This document shows, piece by piece, positions 40,429 through 49,962 of a stretch of DNA of 64,000 nt. The position numbers were made by a program, and so were the translations under genes. Source of the DNA: Bacillota bacterium (lineage in GTDB: Bacteria; Bacillota; Clostridia; Ch29); the NCBI GenBank assembly GCA_013540605.1, contig JABVCK010000004.1, positions 186,001-250,000 on the forward strand. The letters run 5' to 3'. Positions within the stretch are counted from its first letter, which is position 1; every line of letters starts with the position of its first letter. The notes beneath the pieces were generated by a model, which saw only the letters and a list, made by a program, of their open reading frames with translations, made no database searches and had not been told where the DNA came from.

Positions 40429-40791
40429 TTAGCCTTTGGATTTAAATAATAGGGACGCCATAAACCCAAATATTATTGCTGAAGATACGCCTGCGCTCGT
40501 AACCTCAAAGATACCTGTAAGAACTCCTATAATACCGCTTCTCTCGGCCTCGGCCAGGGCTCCCTTGACTAAGGAGTTCCCGAAACTGCTTATAGGTACT
40601 GTCGCCCCGGCGCCGGCGAATTTTATTAGCGGTTCATATAGTCCAAGTCCTCCCAGTATCGCTCCGATTACCACCAACGAACTCATGGTATGGGCCGGCG
40701 TCAGTTTGAAAACATCCATCGCAATCTGTCCTATTACGCATATCGCCCCGCCTATAATAAATGCCCAGATGAACTTTTCCAAGGTTAACAT
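40429..40791 (-). CDS. spoVAE: Stage V sporulation protein AE (SpoVAEb)
   Basis: A 120-residue, four-helix membrane protein: FIWAFIIGGAICVIGQIAMD, GLGLYEPLIKFAGAGATVPI and SFGNSLVKGALAEAERSG. It is part of the SpoVA channel that moves Ca2+-dipicolinate into the forespore and out on germination. It lies nine bases after spoVAD. It is paralogous to SpoVAC, as usual. Confidence 0.93.
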   Translation of the reverse strand: MLTLEKFIWAFIIGGAICVIGQIAMDVFKLTPAHTMSSLVVIGAILGGLGLYEPLIKFAGAGATVPISSFGNSLVKGALAEAERSGIIGVLTGIFEVTSAGVSSAIIFGFMASLLFKSKG

Positions 40792-40799
40792 CTTCCTTT

Positions 40800-41801
40800 C
40801 TACATTTCTATTGATACCGCATGGGCCACACAGGGTATGCTTTCCTTCTGCTGGTAAGATAAGGGTGACAGCAGTGCTCCCGTCGCAACAATCAATATCC
40901 TCTTAAGCTCACCTTTGTGCATGCGTTTGAAAAAATGACCGTAAGTGGTAGTAGCTGAACATGCGCAGCCGCTCCCGCCAGCCATTACAGGCTGCTTGTC
41001 CCCGTAAATCAGAATCCCGCAGTCGGTAAATATCTCCGGAGGTATCTCCAATCCATGGTCTCTCAGCAAATCCCCTGCTATTCTATGCCCCACTCTTCCC
41101 AGATCTCCTGTTGCAATCAAATCATAGAAAGAGGGGTCCCGGTTCAGGTCTCTAAAGTGGGCCTGTATTGTATCAACCGCAGCCGGTGCCATTGCAGTGC
41201 CCATGTTAAAGGGGTCTGACAGACCCATGTCTACAACCCTGCCGATAGTGGCGCAGGTAACCTTCGGACCTTCTCCGCGCTGCCCTAGCAATACCGCTCC
41301 CGAACCCGTTACCGTCCATTGGGCGGTAGGGGGCTTCTGCGCCCCGTATTCGGTTGGATACCTGTACTGCTTTTCGGATGCCGAATTATGGCTGGATGTG
41401 GCAGCCAGAGCATACTCCGCAGCTTTGCTATCTATCATCAAGGCTGCAAGCGATAGGCCCTCCATCGAGCTGGAACAAGCCCCGTATAAACCGAGAAAAG
41501 GAATAGCAAGGGTACGGGCCGCGAAACTGCTGGAGATAATCTGATTCATCAGATCACCGCAAAGGAAGAAGTTGATATCTTCCTTTTTTATCTTTGCCTT
41601 ATGAATTGCAATTTCACACGCCTGTTCTATTAGCTTTTTTTCCGCCTTTTCAAAGCTGTCCTGCCCTAGCCGGGTATCCTGGTGAAGTATATCGAAATCC
41701 TTGGCTAAGGGGCCCTTGGCTTCGAAGGGGCCTCCCACAGCGGAGGAGGACAATATAACAGGTTTGTTGTTAAAAATCCATGACTGGTGTCCCTGAAGCA
41801 T
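40800..41801 (-). CDS. spoVAD: Stage V sporulation protein AD
   Basis: A 333-residue thiolase-fold protein that binds dipicolinic acid at the membrane. Family features: FNNKPVILSSSAVGGPFEAK, GLYGACSSSMEGLSLAALMI, YRYPTEYGAQKPPTAQWTVT, TGSGAVLLG and MAGGSGCACSATTTYGHF. The ATG follows the spoVAC stop without a gap, implying coupled translation. Length is normal. Confidence 0.95.
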   Translation of the reverse strand: MLQGHQSWIFNNKPVILSSSAVGGPFEAKGPLAKDFDILHQDTRLGQDSFEKAEKKLIEQACEIAIHKAKIKKEDINFFLCGDLMNQIISSSFAARTLAIPFLGLYGACSSSMEGLSLAALMIDSKAAEYALAATSSHNSASEKQYRYPTEYGAQKPPTAQWTVTGSGAVLLGQRGEGPKVTCATIGRVVDMGLSDPFNMGTAMAPAAVDTIQAHFRDLNRDPSFYDLIATGDLGRVGHRIAGDLLRDHGLEIPPEIFTDCGILIYGDKQPVMAGGSGCACSATTTYGHFFKRMHKGELKRILIVATGALLSPLSYQQKESIPCVAHAVSIEM

Positions 41802-42281
41802 CTACATCCCACCTAACGCTTTGACTGCTATTCTGACAATTGCTACGACAAAAGCCGAGAATACCCCGAAGGTTATAACGGGGCCGGATATCTTGAACAT
41901 ATTCCCTCCGACGCCCAGCACATACCCTTCGGTACGGTGTTCTATGGCAGCAGATGCTACGGTATTGGCAAAACCGGTTACCGGTACCGCAGTTCCCGCC
42001 CCGCCCCACTGGGCAATATGGTCATAAACTCCTAACCCTGTGAGTGTTACAGAGATGATTATCAGAACGGCTACAGTAGGATTACCTGCGCTAACCTCAT
42101 CGAAGTTGAAATACGTCATGAACACCCACTGCAGTACCTGTCCGATAGTGCAGACAATGCCTCCCACAAAAAAGGCTCTGATTGAATTTAACAGCACAGG
42201 ACGTTTGGGTTCCCTGATTTTGGCATAGGCCTGGTACTTCTGCTGCGTTGGTGAAAGCTTTTTCTTCTTTTTGCTTGACAT
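41802..42281 (-). CDS. spoVAC: Stage V sporulation protein AC
   Basis: A 159-residue membrane protein with a lysine-rich N-terminus (MSSKKKKKLSPTQQKYQAYA) and four helices, including RAFFVGGIVCTIGQVLQWVF and GAGTAVPVTGFANTVASAAI. SpoVAC is the mechanosensitive channel subunit of the SpoVA complex. It lies 13 bp after the DUF421 gene. Confidence 0.94.
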   Translation of the reverse strand: MSSKKKKKLSPTQQKYQAYAKIREPKRPVLLNSIRAFFVGGIVCTIGQVLQWVFMTYFNFDEVSAGNPTVAVLIIISVTLTGLGVYDHIAQWGGAGTAVPVTGFANTVASAAIEHRTEGYVLGVGGNMFKISGPVITFGVFSAFVVAIVRIAVKALGGM

Positions 42282-42294
42282 TTTTAACCACCTT

Positions 42295-43155
42295 CTAGCG
42301 CATCAAATATGGTTCAAGTTCTTTATTCAGACTTTCAAGTTTTTTTGCATTACTCATGTACATTTTCCTTGCTGTTTTGTCGTTCGTCTCCAGGGCGTAT
42401 TTAGCAATATCGGCCTGGCATTTCTGCAGGTTTGCGAAAAGAAGCTCTTTTACTTTGGGCTGGGGGAGCTGCACTGCATCATTAAAGAGGTCAAGGTATA
42501 AATCCCCCGATGAATCCACCTGGCCAACAAAGACGTTGTCCAGTGAAACCCCTGAATGCTCAAGCTGTTCTTCAAGCCATTCCCTATTCAGCCCTAGATT
42601 GGCCAGTGGCTCGTCCAGGATGTTCCCGTCAAGGATCACAGTCTGTGGTTCAGCCTGGGGTGCCACCTTCCACTCCAGGTCATGGGGAGTTACCGGCTTC
42701 TTATCGGACTTGAGCATCACATTTAAGTCACCCGTTGTCTCCATGATTGCAAATTCTACATCTGCAAGATTGAAAACATTCTTGGAGCGAAGGCCGCGCA
42801 GCAGTTCTTCCCCTGTCATCCTTACCCGTATCAGATTCTCTTCCATAATTTTCCCCTGCTTAACCAGTATAGTTTCCTTTCCATTGACCAGCTCACTCAT
42901 CCACTTGCTCTTTAATGCCAGATAATCCAGAATGAAAAGCAAGCCAAACCATACTCCAAGCGCAATAAATCCAAATACGGTATTCTCAACTATATCCAGC
43001 GAAATCATGGAAGCGATGATGGCAATGACAATGTAGCTTATATAATAAACGGGAGGCATCCTCGAAGGATGCTTTTTTCCTATTAAACGAACCATAAGTG
43101 CAACTATAAAGAACAATGCTACAGATCTTAATAAAACGTTCAGCCAACTCTGCAT
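42295..43155 (-). CDS. DUF421 (YetF-like) membrane protein
   Basis: A 286-residue protein with three N-terminal helices (FIVALMVRLIGKKHPSRMPP, then YISYIVIAIIASMIS) and a soluble C-terminal half carrying the duplicated YetF domain (GKETILVKQGKIMEENLIRV, GLRSKNVFNLADVEFAIMET). The C-terminus resembles a DUF1657-like helical tail. A YetF-like gene accompanies spoVAC/AD/AE in the mobile spoVA2mob operons that raise spore heat resistance in Bacillus. It starts 13 bp after the first DUF1657 gene. Confidence 0.88.
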   Translation of the reverse strand: MQSWLNVLLRSVALFFIVALMVRLIGKKHPSRMPPVYYISYIVIAIIASMISLDIVENTVFGFIALGVWFGLLFILDYLALKSKWMSELVNGKETILVKQGKIMEENLIRVRMTGEELLRGLRSKNVFNLADVEFAIMETTGDLNVMLKSDKKPVTPHDLEWKVAPQAEPQTVILDGNILDEPLANLGLNREWLEEQLEHSGVSLDNVFVGQVDSSGDLYLDLFNDAVQLPQPKVKELLFANLQKCQADIAKYALETNDKTARKMYMSNAKKLESLNKELEPYLMR

Positions 43156-43168
43156 TCATATCCCTCGC

Positions 43169-43375
43169 TTAGTTTCCCTTGTATTGTGGTTCCTGGAGCT
43201 CCAGCGTCTGCAGCCTTTCCTCCAGGTCTTTTATGATTTCCCCGGTAATCGCAGCTGCTTTGTCAAACGCATCTGCTGTTTCCTTGTTTCTTGTTTGCAC
43301 TGCATAAATCTTCATGGTCGCCTGGGCGCTCTTTAGAGACGATAGGGTTTGTTTCACCTGCGAGCCTACAGTCAT
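43169..43375 (-). CDS. DUF1657 protein, first gene of the spoVA operon
   Basis: A 68-residue helical protein starting at ATG 43375 (MTVGSQVKQTLSSLKSAQAT), eight bases after GAGGAGG, and ending LELQEPQYKGN. It is paralogous to the protein at 40196. The open frame continues upstream to 43441, but the start with the ribosome-binding site matches the family N-terminus exactly. Confidence 0.88.
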   Translation of the reverse strand: MTVGSQVKQTLSSLKSAQATMKIYAVQTRNKETADAFDKAAAITGEIIKDLEERLQTLELQEPQYKGN

Positions 43376-43394
43376 ATACAAAACCTCCTCTTCA

Positions 43395-43424
43395 GTATTA
43401 TCTTTAATACAAAAAAAAAGATGC
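43395..43424 (-). promoter_or_regulatory. Candidate sigma-G promoter of the spoVA operon
   Basis: On the minus strand TGCATC, 17 nt (including nine T residues), GATAATA, close to the forespore sigma-G pattern TGMATA / CATAMTA. It ends about 20 nt before the first gene. Confidence 0.4.
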
Positions 43425-43514
43425 ATGCCATAAAATTCCAAACATGGGAGTGTGGTCGGATCAGCTTGAAATGGCTGTCATACAGAGTAATTGAGGCTGC
43501 AAATTGGAAAATGT

Positions 43515-43551
43515 ATTCACCAAAAACCACTATGTGCCATACCATATACTG
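43515..43551 (+). promoter_or_regulatory. Sigma-K-like promoter of the small protein at 43579
   Basis: ATTCACCAAAAAC (43515-43527), 10 nt, CATACCATATACTG (43538-43551). The first element is identical to that at 3787 and the spacing is the same to the base. Confidence 0.7.
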
Positions 43552-43578
43552 CAAGAACAAAATAAGGGGGGTATAGAC

Positions 43579-43677
43579 ATGGTAGATATGGAAGGTTTCT
43601 TCGGGAAAGGATTTGGGACCCTGTTCCTGCTCCTGATCATAATCATAATCTTCTTCGCTGCACTAGATCCCAAGTAA
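43579..43677 (+). CDS. 32-residue single-helix membrane protein, sporulation-type
   Basis: ATG 43579 follows AAGGGGGG by seven bases. The protein is MVDMEGFFGKGFGTLFLLLI plus IIIIFFAALDPK, nearly the same as the 29-residue protein at 3847 (GKGFFGAGFDTLFLLL). It is transcribed divergently from the spoVA operon, from a promoter of the sigma-K type. Similar tiny YjcZ-like proteins occur in many spore formers; function is unknown. Confidence 0.82.
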   Translation: MVDMEGFFGKGFGTLFLLLIIIIIFFAALDPK

Positions 43678-43700
43678 CAATTTTTATTGCTGCACCTCTG

Positions 43701-43732
43701 TAATTGCCAGGGAATACTTGCCCTGGCAATTA
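43701..43732 (+). terminator. Hairpin after the 32-residue gene
   Basis: TAATTGCCAGGG pairs perfectly with CCCTGGCAATTA around an eight-base loop. The T-tract is weak (TTACATTATATT). The remaining gap to 43960 shows no gene. Confidence 0.6.
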
Positions 43733-43960
43733 CATTATATTGGGGATATATCATTTCTTTTTTTTATAATCAGTTCCTGAAAATTGCAATATTAAATGCC
43801 ATACATTTTATAAGAACACTCATACTCATCTAGCCAATCCCCGCGAACTTTTGTTAAAGATGCAGATGGAATTATATCATTGGATCCCCACTCACCAAAC
43901 CGGCCCCCCTGAATATAATGGTTATGTAAATTAAATTTCGCTGTAAAGGAGGGAAATTGG

Positions 43961-44968
43961 TTGAAGCCAGCAACCAGAGTTTCAATATTCTTACTTATAC
44001 TTGTTCTTGTACTGGGGTTTGTGCCCGGATGTACCAGCAGTCAGGAGCTTGTGACAATCAGGCTTAATGAGGTTGTCCGCTCCATATTCTATGCACCCCA
44101 GTATGTTGCGCTTAACAAGGGATTCTTTGAGGAGGAAGGCCTCAAGGTGGAGCTGTACACCGGGCAGGGTGCAGACAAGACGATGACAGCGCTGCTGTCA
44201 GGTCAGGCCGATATAGGTTTCATGGGTCCGGAGGCAAGTATATACGTATTCAACCAGGGCAAAGACGACTATTCGGTGATTTTCGCGCAGCTCACGCAAA
44301 GGGACGGGTCATTCCTCGTCGGCAGGAATCCGGAGCCGGACTTCAAATGGGAGAACTTAAAGGGCAAGTCCATTATAGGAGGAAGGCCCGGAGGGGTTCC
44401 CGAGATGACGCTGGAATATGTCTTGAAACAGCATGGTGTAGATCCCTTTAAGGATGTCGAAATAATAACCAACCTGCAGTTCACCGCCACTGCGGGGGCA
44501 TTCGCAGGCGGTACCGGCGATTACGTAGCGCTGTTTGAACCCACAGCGTCAATGCTGGAGGCTGAAGGAACCGGCACCATAGTGGCTTCCATAGGTGAAG
44601 CCGGAGGGCCGATAGCGTATACTGCCTACAGCGCGCTCAAGAGCTACATTGAGAAGAATCCTGAGATAATCCAGAAATTCACGAATGCAATCTACAAAGG
44701 CCAATTATGGGTAGATCAGCATACACCCGAAGAGATCGCCAGGGAGATTGAGCCTTTCTTCCCGGATACGGATATAGATCTTCTCGCTACAGTGGTAAAG
44801 AGATACAAGGACCAGGATACATGGTGCAAAAACCCGGTAATGATTCCCGAAACCCTGGACCATTTGCAGGATATAATCCAGACTGCAGGAGAACTCGACA
44901 AGGTTGTGCCCTATGATAAGATTGCCACTACCAGGTTTGCTGAAGAAGCAGTAAAAAATATTAAGTAA
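43961..44968 (+). CDS. NitT/TauT-type ABC transporter substrate-binding lipoprotein
   Basis: A 335-residue lipoprotein. The signal peptide ends in a lipobox (LGFVPGC, Cys at about residue 24). The mature part has the SsuA/THI5-like pattern: SIFYAPQYVALNKGFFEEEG, TALLSGQADIGFMGPEAS, GGRPGGVPEMTLEYVLKQHG. TTG 43961 is the start, seven bases after AAAGGAGGG. The family binds nitrate, sulfonates, pyrimidine precursors or similar; the ligand is not evident. An ATPase and a permease gene follow. Confidence 0.87.
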   Translation: MKPATRVSIFLLILVLVLGFVPGCTSSQELVTIRLNEVVRSIFYAPQYVALNKGFFEEEGLKVELYTGQGADKTMTALLSGQADIGFMGPEASIYVFNQGKDDYSVIFAQLTQRDGSFLVGRNPEPDFKWENLKGKSIIGGRPGGVPEMTLEYVLKQHGVDPFKDVEIITNLQFTATAGAFAGGTGDYVALFEPTASMLEAEGTGTIVASIGEAGGPIAYTAYSALKSYIEKNPEIIQKFTNAIYKGQLWVDQHTPEEIAREIEPFFPDTDIDLLATVVKRYKDQDTWCKNPVMIPETLDHLQDIIQTAGELDKVVPYDKIATTRFAEEAVKNIK

Positions 44969-44973
44969 ACAAT

Positions 44974-45023
44974 TGGGGACATTCCGCGGCAAGGAATACC
45001 CGCGTAGCAGCGGTGTGTCCCCT
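44974..45023. repeat. GGGGACA...TGTCCCC palindromic element
   Basis: GGGGACATTCC and GGTGTGTCCCC frame two inner hairpins (ATTCC...GGAAT and CCGC...GCGG). It lies between the binding-protein and ATPase genes of one ABC operon. Confidence 0.8.
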
Positions 45024-45044
45024 GACATTAAAAAAGGGGGGATA

Positions 45045-45821
45045 ATGGTGGTTGACGACATCATAGTAAGTCTGAGGGATGTAACAAAAAAATTTCATAC
45101 CCTTGAAGGCGAGACAGAGGCTATAAAAGACCTATCACTGGATGTCCGCAGGGGGGAATTCGTTACAATAGTCGGTCCCAGTGGCTGTGGCAAGACTACT
45201 CTGCTATCGCTTATCTCAGGCCTTATCAAGCCTTCAAGGGGAGAAATTCTATTGAATGGGGAAAAAATAAACGGAACGTCCGGAAACGTCGGGTACATGC
45301 TGCAGGAAGACCATCTTTTCAAGTGGAGGACAATTCTGCAAAACGTATATATAGGGCTTGAAATCAAGGGTGCCATGACGCCGGAGAACAAGAAGAGGAC
45401 AGAGCTTCTGCTTGATAAATATGGGTTAGGTGAATTTAAAAACCATTATCCCCACCAATTATCGGGTGGTATGAGACAGCGGGTAGCGCTGATCAGAACC
45501 CTTGCAGTTGACCCGGATATCCTGCTGCTTGACGAACCCTTTGCAGCCCTCGACTATCAGACCCGGCTCAAGGTATCGGATGATATAGCGGCAATAATAA
45601 AGCGGGAAGCCAAAACAGCCATAATGGTTACGCATGATATAGCAGAAGCGATCTCCATGGCCGATAGGGTGGTTGTTCTTTCCAAAAGGCCGGCAGAGGT
45701 TAAAACTATACACGATATCGTATTGTCCTGTGAAGAGCGAACTCCCATCAAGTGCCGCGAGGCGCCCGAGTTCCGCATCTACTTCAACAGGATATGGAAG
45801 GAGCTGGATGTGCATGTATAA
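45045..45821 (+). CDS. NitT/TauT-type ABC transporter ATPase
   Basis: A 258-residue ABC ATPase (SsuB/TauB-like). Walker A GPSGCGKTTLLSLISGL, Q-loop YMLQEDHLFKW, signature LSGGMRQRVALIRTLAVDPD, Walker B ILLLDEPFAALD and switch MVTHDIAEAISMADRV. ATG 45045 follows AAAGGGGGG; the frame upstream only translates the repeat. It overlaps the permease gene by 8 bp. Confidence 0.93.
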   Translation: MVVDDIIVSLRDVTKKFHTLEGETEAIKDLSLDVRRGEFVTIVGPSGCGKTTLLSLISGLIKPSRGEILLNGEKINGTSGNVGYMLQEDHLFKWRTILQNVYIGLEIKGAMTPENKKRTELLLDKYGLGEFKNHYPHQLSGGMRQRVALIRTLAVDPDILLLDEPFAALDYQTRLKVSDDIAAIIKREAKTAIMVTHDIAEAISMADRVVVLSKRPAEVKTIHDIVLSCEERTPIKCREAPEFRIYFNRIWKELDVHV

Positions 45822-46656
45822 CGGCAGCAGCTTAATGAATCAAAACACCGATGGAAGCTCCGGTCATATTTCCAAAGAACACCGGGAGTTTCTCGAACAG
45901 GTAAGGCGAAACAGAATATATGTCAGGGTAACCCAGATAGCCCTCCTGATACTTTTCTTCGTCGTATGGGAGGCCGCTGCGAGAAGCGGTATAATAGACC
46001 CCTTTATCACAAGCCAGCCTTCCAGGATGTTTAAGACATTTATCGGACTTCATAACAACGGGTCGCTGTATATGCATATAGGCTATACCCTGGCTGAAAC
46101 AATCGGCGGCTTTGTCAGCGGAACAATACTGGGCATCGTTATAGCTATAGTCCTATGGTGGTCCGAGTTCATCGCACAAGTACTCGACCCCTACCTGGTG
46201 GTTCTCAACAGTTTGCCCAAAATAGCATTGGGGCCCATCATCCTGGTATGGATAGGGGCAGGGGCGCCGGCCATAATAACAATGGCCTTGATTATTTCCT
46301 TAATTGTAACAATAATCGGAGTATACAACGGCTTCAAGCAGGTTGACGAAGATAAGATTAAACTTCTGAAAACCTTTGGAGCAACCAAGTTTCAAGTAAT
46401 GCAGAAGGTGATGCTGCCGGCCAGTATTTCCACCATAGTATCCGCCATGAAGATAAACGTGGGCCTCGCCTGGGTCGGGGTAATAGTCGGAGAATTCCTT
46501 GTATCCAAAGCCGGTTTGGGATATCTGATAGTCTATGGGGGGCAGGTGTTCAAACTGGATCTGGTAATGACCAGCGTGATAATACTGGCGGTACTGGCAG
46601 CACTTATGTACCAGTTCGTATCCTGGGTAGAGGGAAAATTGGTCAAGTGGCAGTAA
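45814..46656 (+). CDS. NitT/TauT-type ABC transporter permease
   Basis: A 280-residue permease with about six helices and the EAA loop FKQVDEDKIKLLKTFGATKF followed by VMLPASISTI. ATG 45814 lies within the ATPase 3' end (ATGTATAA) behind AAGGAG. Together the three genes form an importer; a terminator follows at once. Confidence 0.93.
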   Translation: MYNGSSLMNQNTDGSSGHISKEHREFLEQVRRNRIYVRVTQIALLILFFVVWEAAARSGIIDPFITSQPSRMFKTFIGLHNNGSLYMHIGYTLAETIGGFVSGTILGIVIAIVLWWSEFIAQVLDPYLVVLNSLPKIALGPIILVWIGAGAPAIITMALIISLIVTIIGVYNGFKQVDEDKIKLLKTFGATKFQVMQKVMLPASISTIVSAMKINVGLAWVGVIVGEFLVSKAGLGYLIVYGGQVFKLDLVMTSVIILAVLAALMYQFVSWVEGKLVKWQ

Positions 46657-46686
46657 AGGGGTAATCCTGTTCAGGATGCCCCTTTA
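46655..46686 (+). terminator. Terminator of the ABC operon
   Basis: AAAGGGGTAATCCTG pairs with CAGGATGCCCCTTT (one bulge) around a two-base loop; its T-tract is short. It overlaps the permease stop. Confidence 0.75.
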
Positions 46687-46743
46687 TCCTTTGCACACAT
46701 ATATTCCTACAAAAAATGAAAGGAAAAACCTATATCATAGAAT

Positions 46744-48711
46744 CTAAATCTTGAACCTTTGTATGACTTCCTGCAGCCTCTGGGCCATACCGGCAAGGTT
46801 CTCCGCCGATGATGCAATCTGCTGTATAGCTGCAGTCTGCTCCTCGGTGGAGGCGGCCACTTCCTCGGTACCGGCGGCGTTAACCTCTATGGCAGCAGCG
46901 ATATTATTTATAGCTTCTCCTACGGTTACTGCATTGCTGTTGAGCTGCAAAGAGGCATGGGATACTTCACTTATACTTTCCTCAAGGTTTACCGAAGCCT
47001 TGAGGATTTCATTGAATGCGTTTTCGGTATGCCCAACTGCATTCTCCTGCTCGCCGACCAGTTTTGCCGATTTTTTCATTCCTTCCGCAGCCTTCTCAAT
47101 CCCTTGCTGTATATGGCTTATAAGGACGCTTATCTTCTTAGCAGCCTGTCCCGATTCCTCTGCCAGCTTTCTAACCTCTTCGGCTACAACTGCAAAGCCC
47201 CTTCCCTGCTCCCCGGCCCTGGCAGCCTCGATGGCAGCGTTCAGAGCCAGCAGGTTGGTCTGATCCGCTATATCGCCTATAAGGCTTACTATATCGCCGA
47301 TCTGTTTCGATTTATCCGCCAGGGTAAATACCTCGTTTCCGACTTCCTCCGCGGCCTGCTTGCTTTCCTGCATTTTAACCCTCTGGTTCTCCACTGCTTC
47401 AATGCCCCTCTGAACGGTGTCCTTGGTCCTGTTGGTAAGCTGTTCCGCATTTTTTGCTCTCTCAGATATCCGCCCTATCCCCGATACCACTTCACTAACC
47501 ATGCTGCTGCCTTGCTGGGCTGTTTCTGCCTGTTCTGTGGCGTTCCTGGCCAGCTCGGAAACAGTATTAGCTATCTGCTCCGAAACCCTCCCGGCTTCCT
47601 GGGAGGACGCGAGCATCTGCTGGGCTGCAGAGGCAACGGTAGCACCAGCATCCTGCATCTCCGAAAGCAGCCCTTTCATCTCCTTCACCATGTTGTTGAA
47701 GTGGCCCGCCAGCAGCCCTATTTCATCCTGCGATTTTACATCTACACTGGCGCTCAGGTTGCCCGCCGCCACTTCTTCGGTAACTTCGGCTATTCTCCTC
47801 AATGGCTTGATGGTATTACCGATTAAAAAGTTGATAATAATAAGCATTAAACCCACCGCAGTAAGGCCTATAATCAGCGAACTGCCGCGGAGCCTCTCCA
47901 CGCCCTTGCTCATCTCACTCCTTGCTGCCGTAATAGCCACAGACCAGCCGGTATTTTTTACGGGTTCATATACTACCAGTCTGTCCCCGCCATCAGTTTT
48001 GTAATATTCTCTGCCGCTCTCTCCACGCATCATTTTATTGCCTATATCGGCAAGCCCCTGGTTCTGTTCTTCAAGTATGCTGCTTACAAACACTCTGCTA
48101 ATATCGGGATGAGCAACTATCTTACCCTTACTATCTACCATGAAGGCGTATCCCTCTTCGCCCATCTTTTCTCCACTAACCAGATCTACTATCTCCTTAA
48201 TTCCCGCAACTGCTCCTACAATACCCGCTACGTTGTTATCATAATCCAACACCGGCGCTGCGATTACAACGGCCGGGTCCCCTGTGATATCGGATATAAA
48301 AGGATCCGAAACCACTGTCCGGAAACCCATCGCTTCAGAAAAATATTCCTGGTCGGATATATTGCCGGTAAAACCTTTTGTATCCATATAGTTACCGTTA
48401 CGGTCCGCTATAAAAACCTTATCAAAATGCATGAATATGCTTTTCCAAATGGAGACGTATTCCATGGCCCCATCGAAATTCATTTCCCTGGCAGGGCTGG
48501 ATTCCGCCAGCATATGGACTTCGGGTTTCCATTTGCTCAGCCTGTCGTCGGCATACATCACAAGATGTTCGACCTTGCTGTAGGCTATGTCCTCATTGTT
48601 TGCAACAATAATGCTGCTGGCCACATAATACACACTCGCAGTCAGTGCTGTAAGACCCAATACTGACAGTATCAGTATCGGCATCATGATTTTCAGTTTT
48701 ATACTTCTCAC
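46744..48711 (-). CDS. Methyl-accepting chemotaxis protein with Cache domain (second copy)
   Basis: A 655-residue chemoreceptor with the same layout as that at 26799: N-terminal helix, dCache sensor (about 35-275; [20 protein letters not shown]), second helix, HAMP ([20 protein letters not shown]) and a signalling domain with [15 protein letters not shown]. The start is GTG 48711 behind GGAGG. The sensor halves differ much more than the signalling halves, so the two probably respond to different ligands. No riboswitch is seen upstream of this one. Confidence 0.93.
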   Translation of the reverse strand: MRSIKLKIMMPILILSVLGLTALTASVYYVASSIIVANNEDIAYSKVEHLVMYADDRLSKWKPEVHMLAESSPAREMNFDGAMEYVSIWKSIFMHFDKVFIADRNGNYMDTKGFTGNISDQEYFSEAMGFRTVVSDPFISDITGDPAVVIAAPVLDYDNNVAGIVGAVAGIKEIVDLVSGEKMGEEGYAFMVDSKGKIVAHPDISRVFVSSILEEQNQGLADIGNKMMRGESGREYYKTDGGDRLVVYEPVKNTGWSVAITAARSEMSKGVERLRGSSLIIGLTAVGLMLIIINFLIGNTIKPLRRIAEVTEEVAAGNLSASVDVKSQDEIGLLAGHFNNMVKEMKGLLSEMQDAGATVASAAQQMLASSQEAGRVSEQIANTVSELARNATEQAETAQQGSSMVSEVVSGIGRISERAKNAEQLTNRTKDTVQRGIEAVENQRVKMQESKQAAEEVGNEVFTLADKSKQIGDIVSLIGDIADQTNLLALNAAIEAARAGEQGRGFAVVAEEVRKLAEESGQAAKKISVLISHIQQGIEKAAEGMKKSAKLVGEQENAVGHTENAFNEILKASVNLEESISEVSHASLQLNSNAVTVGEAINNIAAAIEVNAAGTEEVAASTEEQTAAIQQIASSAENLAGMAQRLQEVIQRFKI

Positions 48712-48837
48712 CGTTAAACCTCCTCCGTTTGCAGCAACATAGGCCTGTCGCTTATTACAGTCCTGGCTATATTTACTAATTCGATGCCTTTTTCAAATTA
48801 CCTCCTCATTTTGATTTTTTTCGCTGTTAATCGACTT

Positions 48838-49923
48838 TTATTTTGTTTGTCCATGACACGCTTGCCTTCTGAGACCATCAATAGATATCAAATCACCATT
48901 TCTTTCAACATACCAGTAATCCCAGCCGTTGTTGGCTTTCTTACCTAAAATATCGGCGCTTACCCTATGAATTGATCCTACTGTATCCTTATACGTCAAA
49001 GAGCTGTCCGCTTGTACAATTGCTTTGTACTTTTTATCTTTTGAATACAAAGCTTCGCCAACCTTAATATAGCCAGAGGCTATCAGGTCCCCGAATGGAA
49101 CCTTAGGGGGCTTATACTCTATCCTGTATTCCAGCAGCCGTTTATTCTCAATTGGCTTGACGCTCTCTATTCTTTCATTTGCTATTTGGACATACTCTGC
49201 CTCTTTCTCGAATCCAATAAAATTCCGGTGCAGTTTCTTTGCCACAGCCCCGGTTGTCCCGCTTCCCATAAAAGGGTCCAGTACAATGTCCCCAACATCG
49301 GAAGACGCCAGAATAACCCTGTATAGCAGTTCTTCCGGCTTCTGTGTTGAGTGGGCCTTCTTTCCGTTAATCTTTATCCTTTCGTTTCCAATACATATGG
49401 GTATATCCCAATCACTTCTCATCTGCTTGTCTTCATTATACGTTTTAAGGGATTTATAATGAAAGGTATATTTCGAGGCCTCGGACTTTGAAGCCCAAAT
49501 CAATGTTTCATGGGCATTGTTAAACCGCGTCCCTTTGAAATTCGGCATGGGGTTGGACTTGATCCATACAACGTCGTTCAAAATCCAATAACCTAAATCC
49601 TGCATTATCTTGCCAACCCTAAAAATGTTGTGATAGGTGCCGATAACCCAGATTGTACCATCTTTTTTGAGAACCCTTCTGCATTCTTTAAGCCAGTTAT
49701 ACGTAAATTCGTCGTATTCACCATACCCCTGGAACTTATCCCATTCGTCATTAACCGCATCAACCTTGGCCTGATTTGTTCTGTACAGGTCACCTCTTAA
49801 CTGCAAGAAATATGGGGGGTCTGCAAATATTAAATCTATGCTTTCATCATCCAAGTCACCCATTAGCTCAATACAATCGCCTTCATGTATCTTGTTCAAA
49901 TATTTGCCGATATTATTTCTCAT
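48838..49923 (-). CDS. Orphan CcrM-like beta-class DNA methyltransferase
   Basis: A 361-residue amino-methyltransferase of the N4/N6 type. Catalytic motif IV LIFADPPYF comes first (about residue 33) and the AdoMet motif DPFMGSGTTGAVAKKL later (about 218), the beta-class order. After residue 275 a RAMA-like domain follows (GDLIASGYIKVGEALYSKDK, then GWDYWYVERNGDLISIDGLR), as in CcrM and M.HinfI, which methylate GANTC. No restriction endonuclease gene is adjacent. It could be an epigenetic regulator; specificity is an inference. Confidence 0.88.
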   Translation of the reverse strand: MRNNIGKYLNKIHEGDCIELMGDLDDESIDLIFADPPYFLQLRGDLYRTNQAKVDAVNDEWDKFQGYGEYDEFTYNWLKECRRVLKKDGTIWVIGTYHNIFRVGKIMQDLGYWILNDVVWIKSNPMPNFKGTRFNNAHETLIWASKSEASKYTFHYKSLKTYNEDKQMRSDWDIPICIGNERIKINGKKAHSTQKPEELLYRVILASSDVGDIVLDPFMGSGTTGAVAKKLHRNFIGFEKEAEYVQIANERIESVKPIENKRLLEYRIEYKPPKVPFGDLIASGYIKVGEALYSKDKKYKAIVQADSSLTYKDTVGSIHRVSADILGKKANNGWDYWYVERNGDLISIDGLRRQACHGQTK

Positions 49924-49962
49924 AGACTAATTCCTCCATATTTTTGTACATCTACGATTATA

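Noticed and set aside
48712-48837. Short open stretch ([15 protein letters not shown]...) upstream of the second chemoreceptor
   Set aside because: It looks somewhat protein-like, but no start codon fits and an in-frame stop precedes it; treated as leader or decayed sequence.
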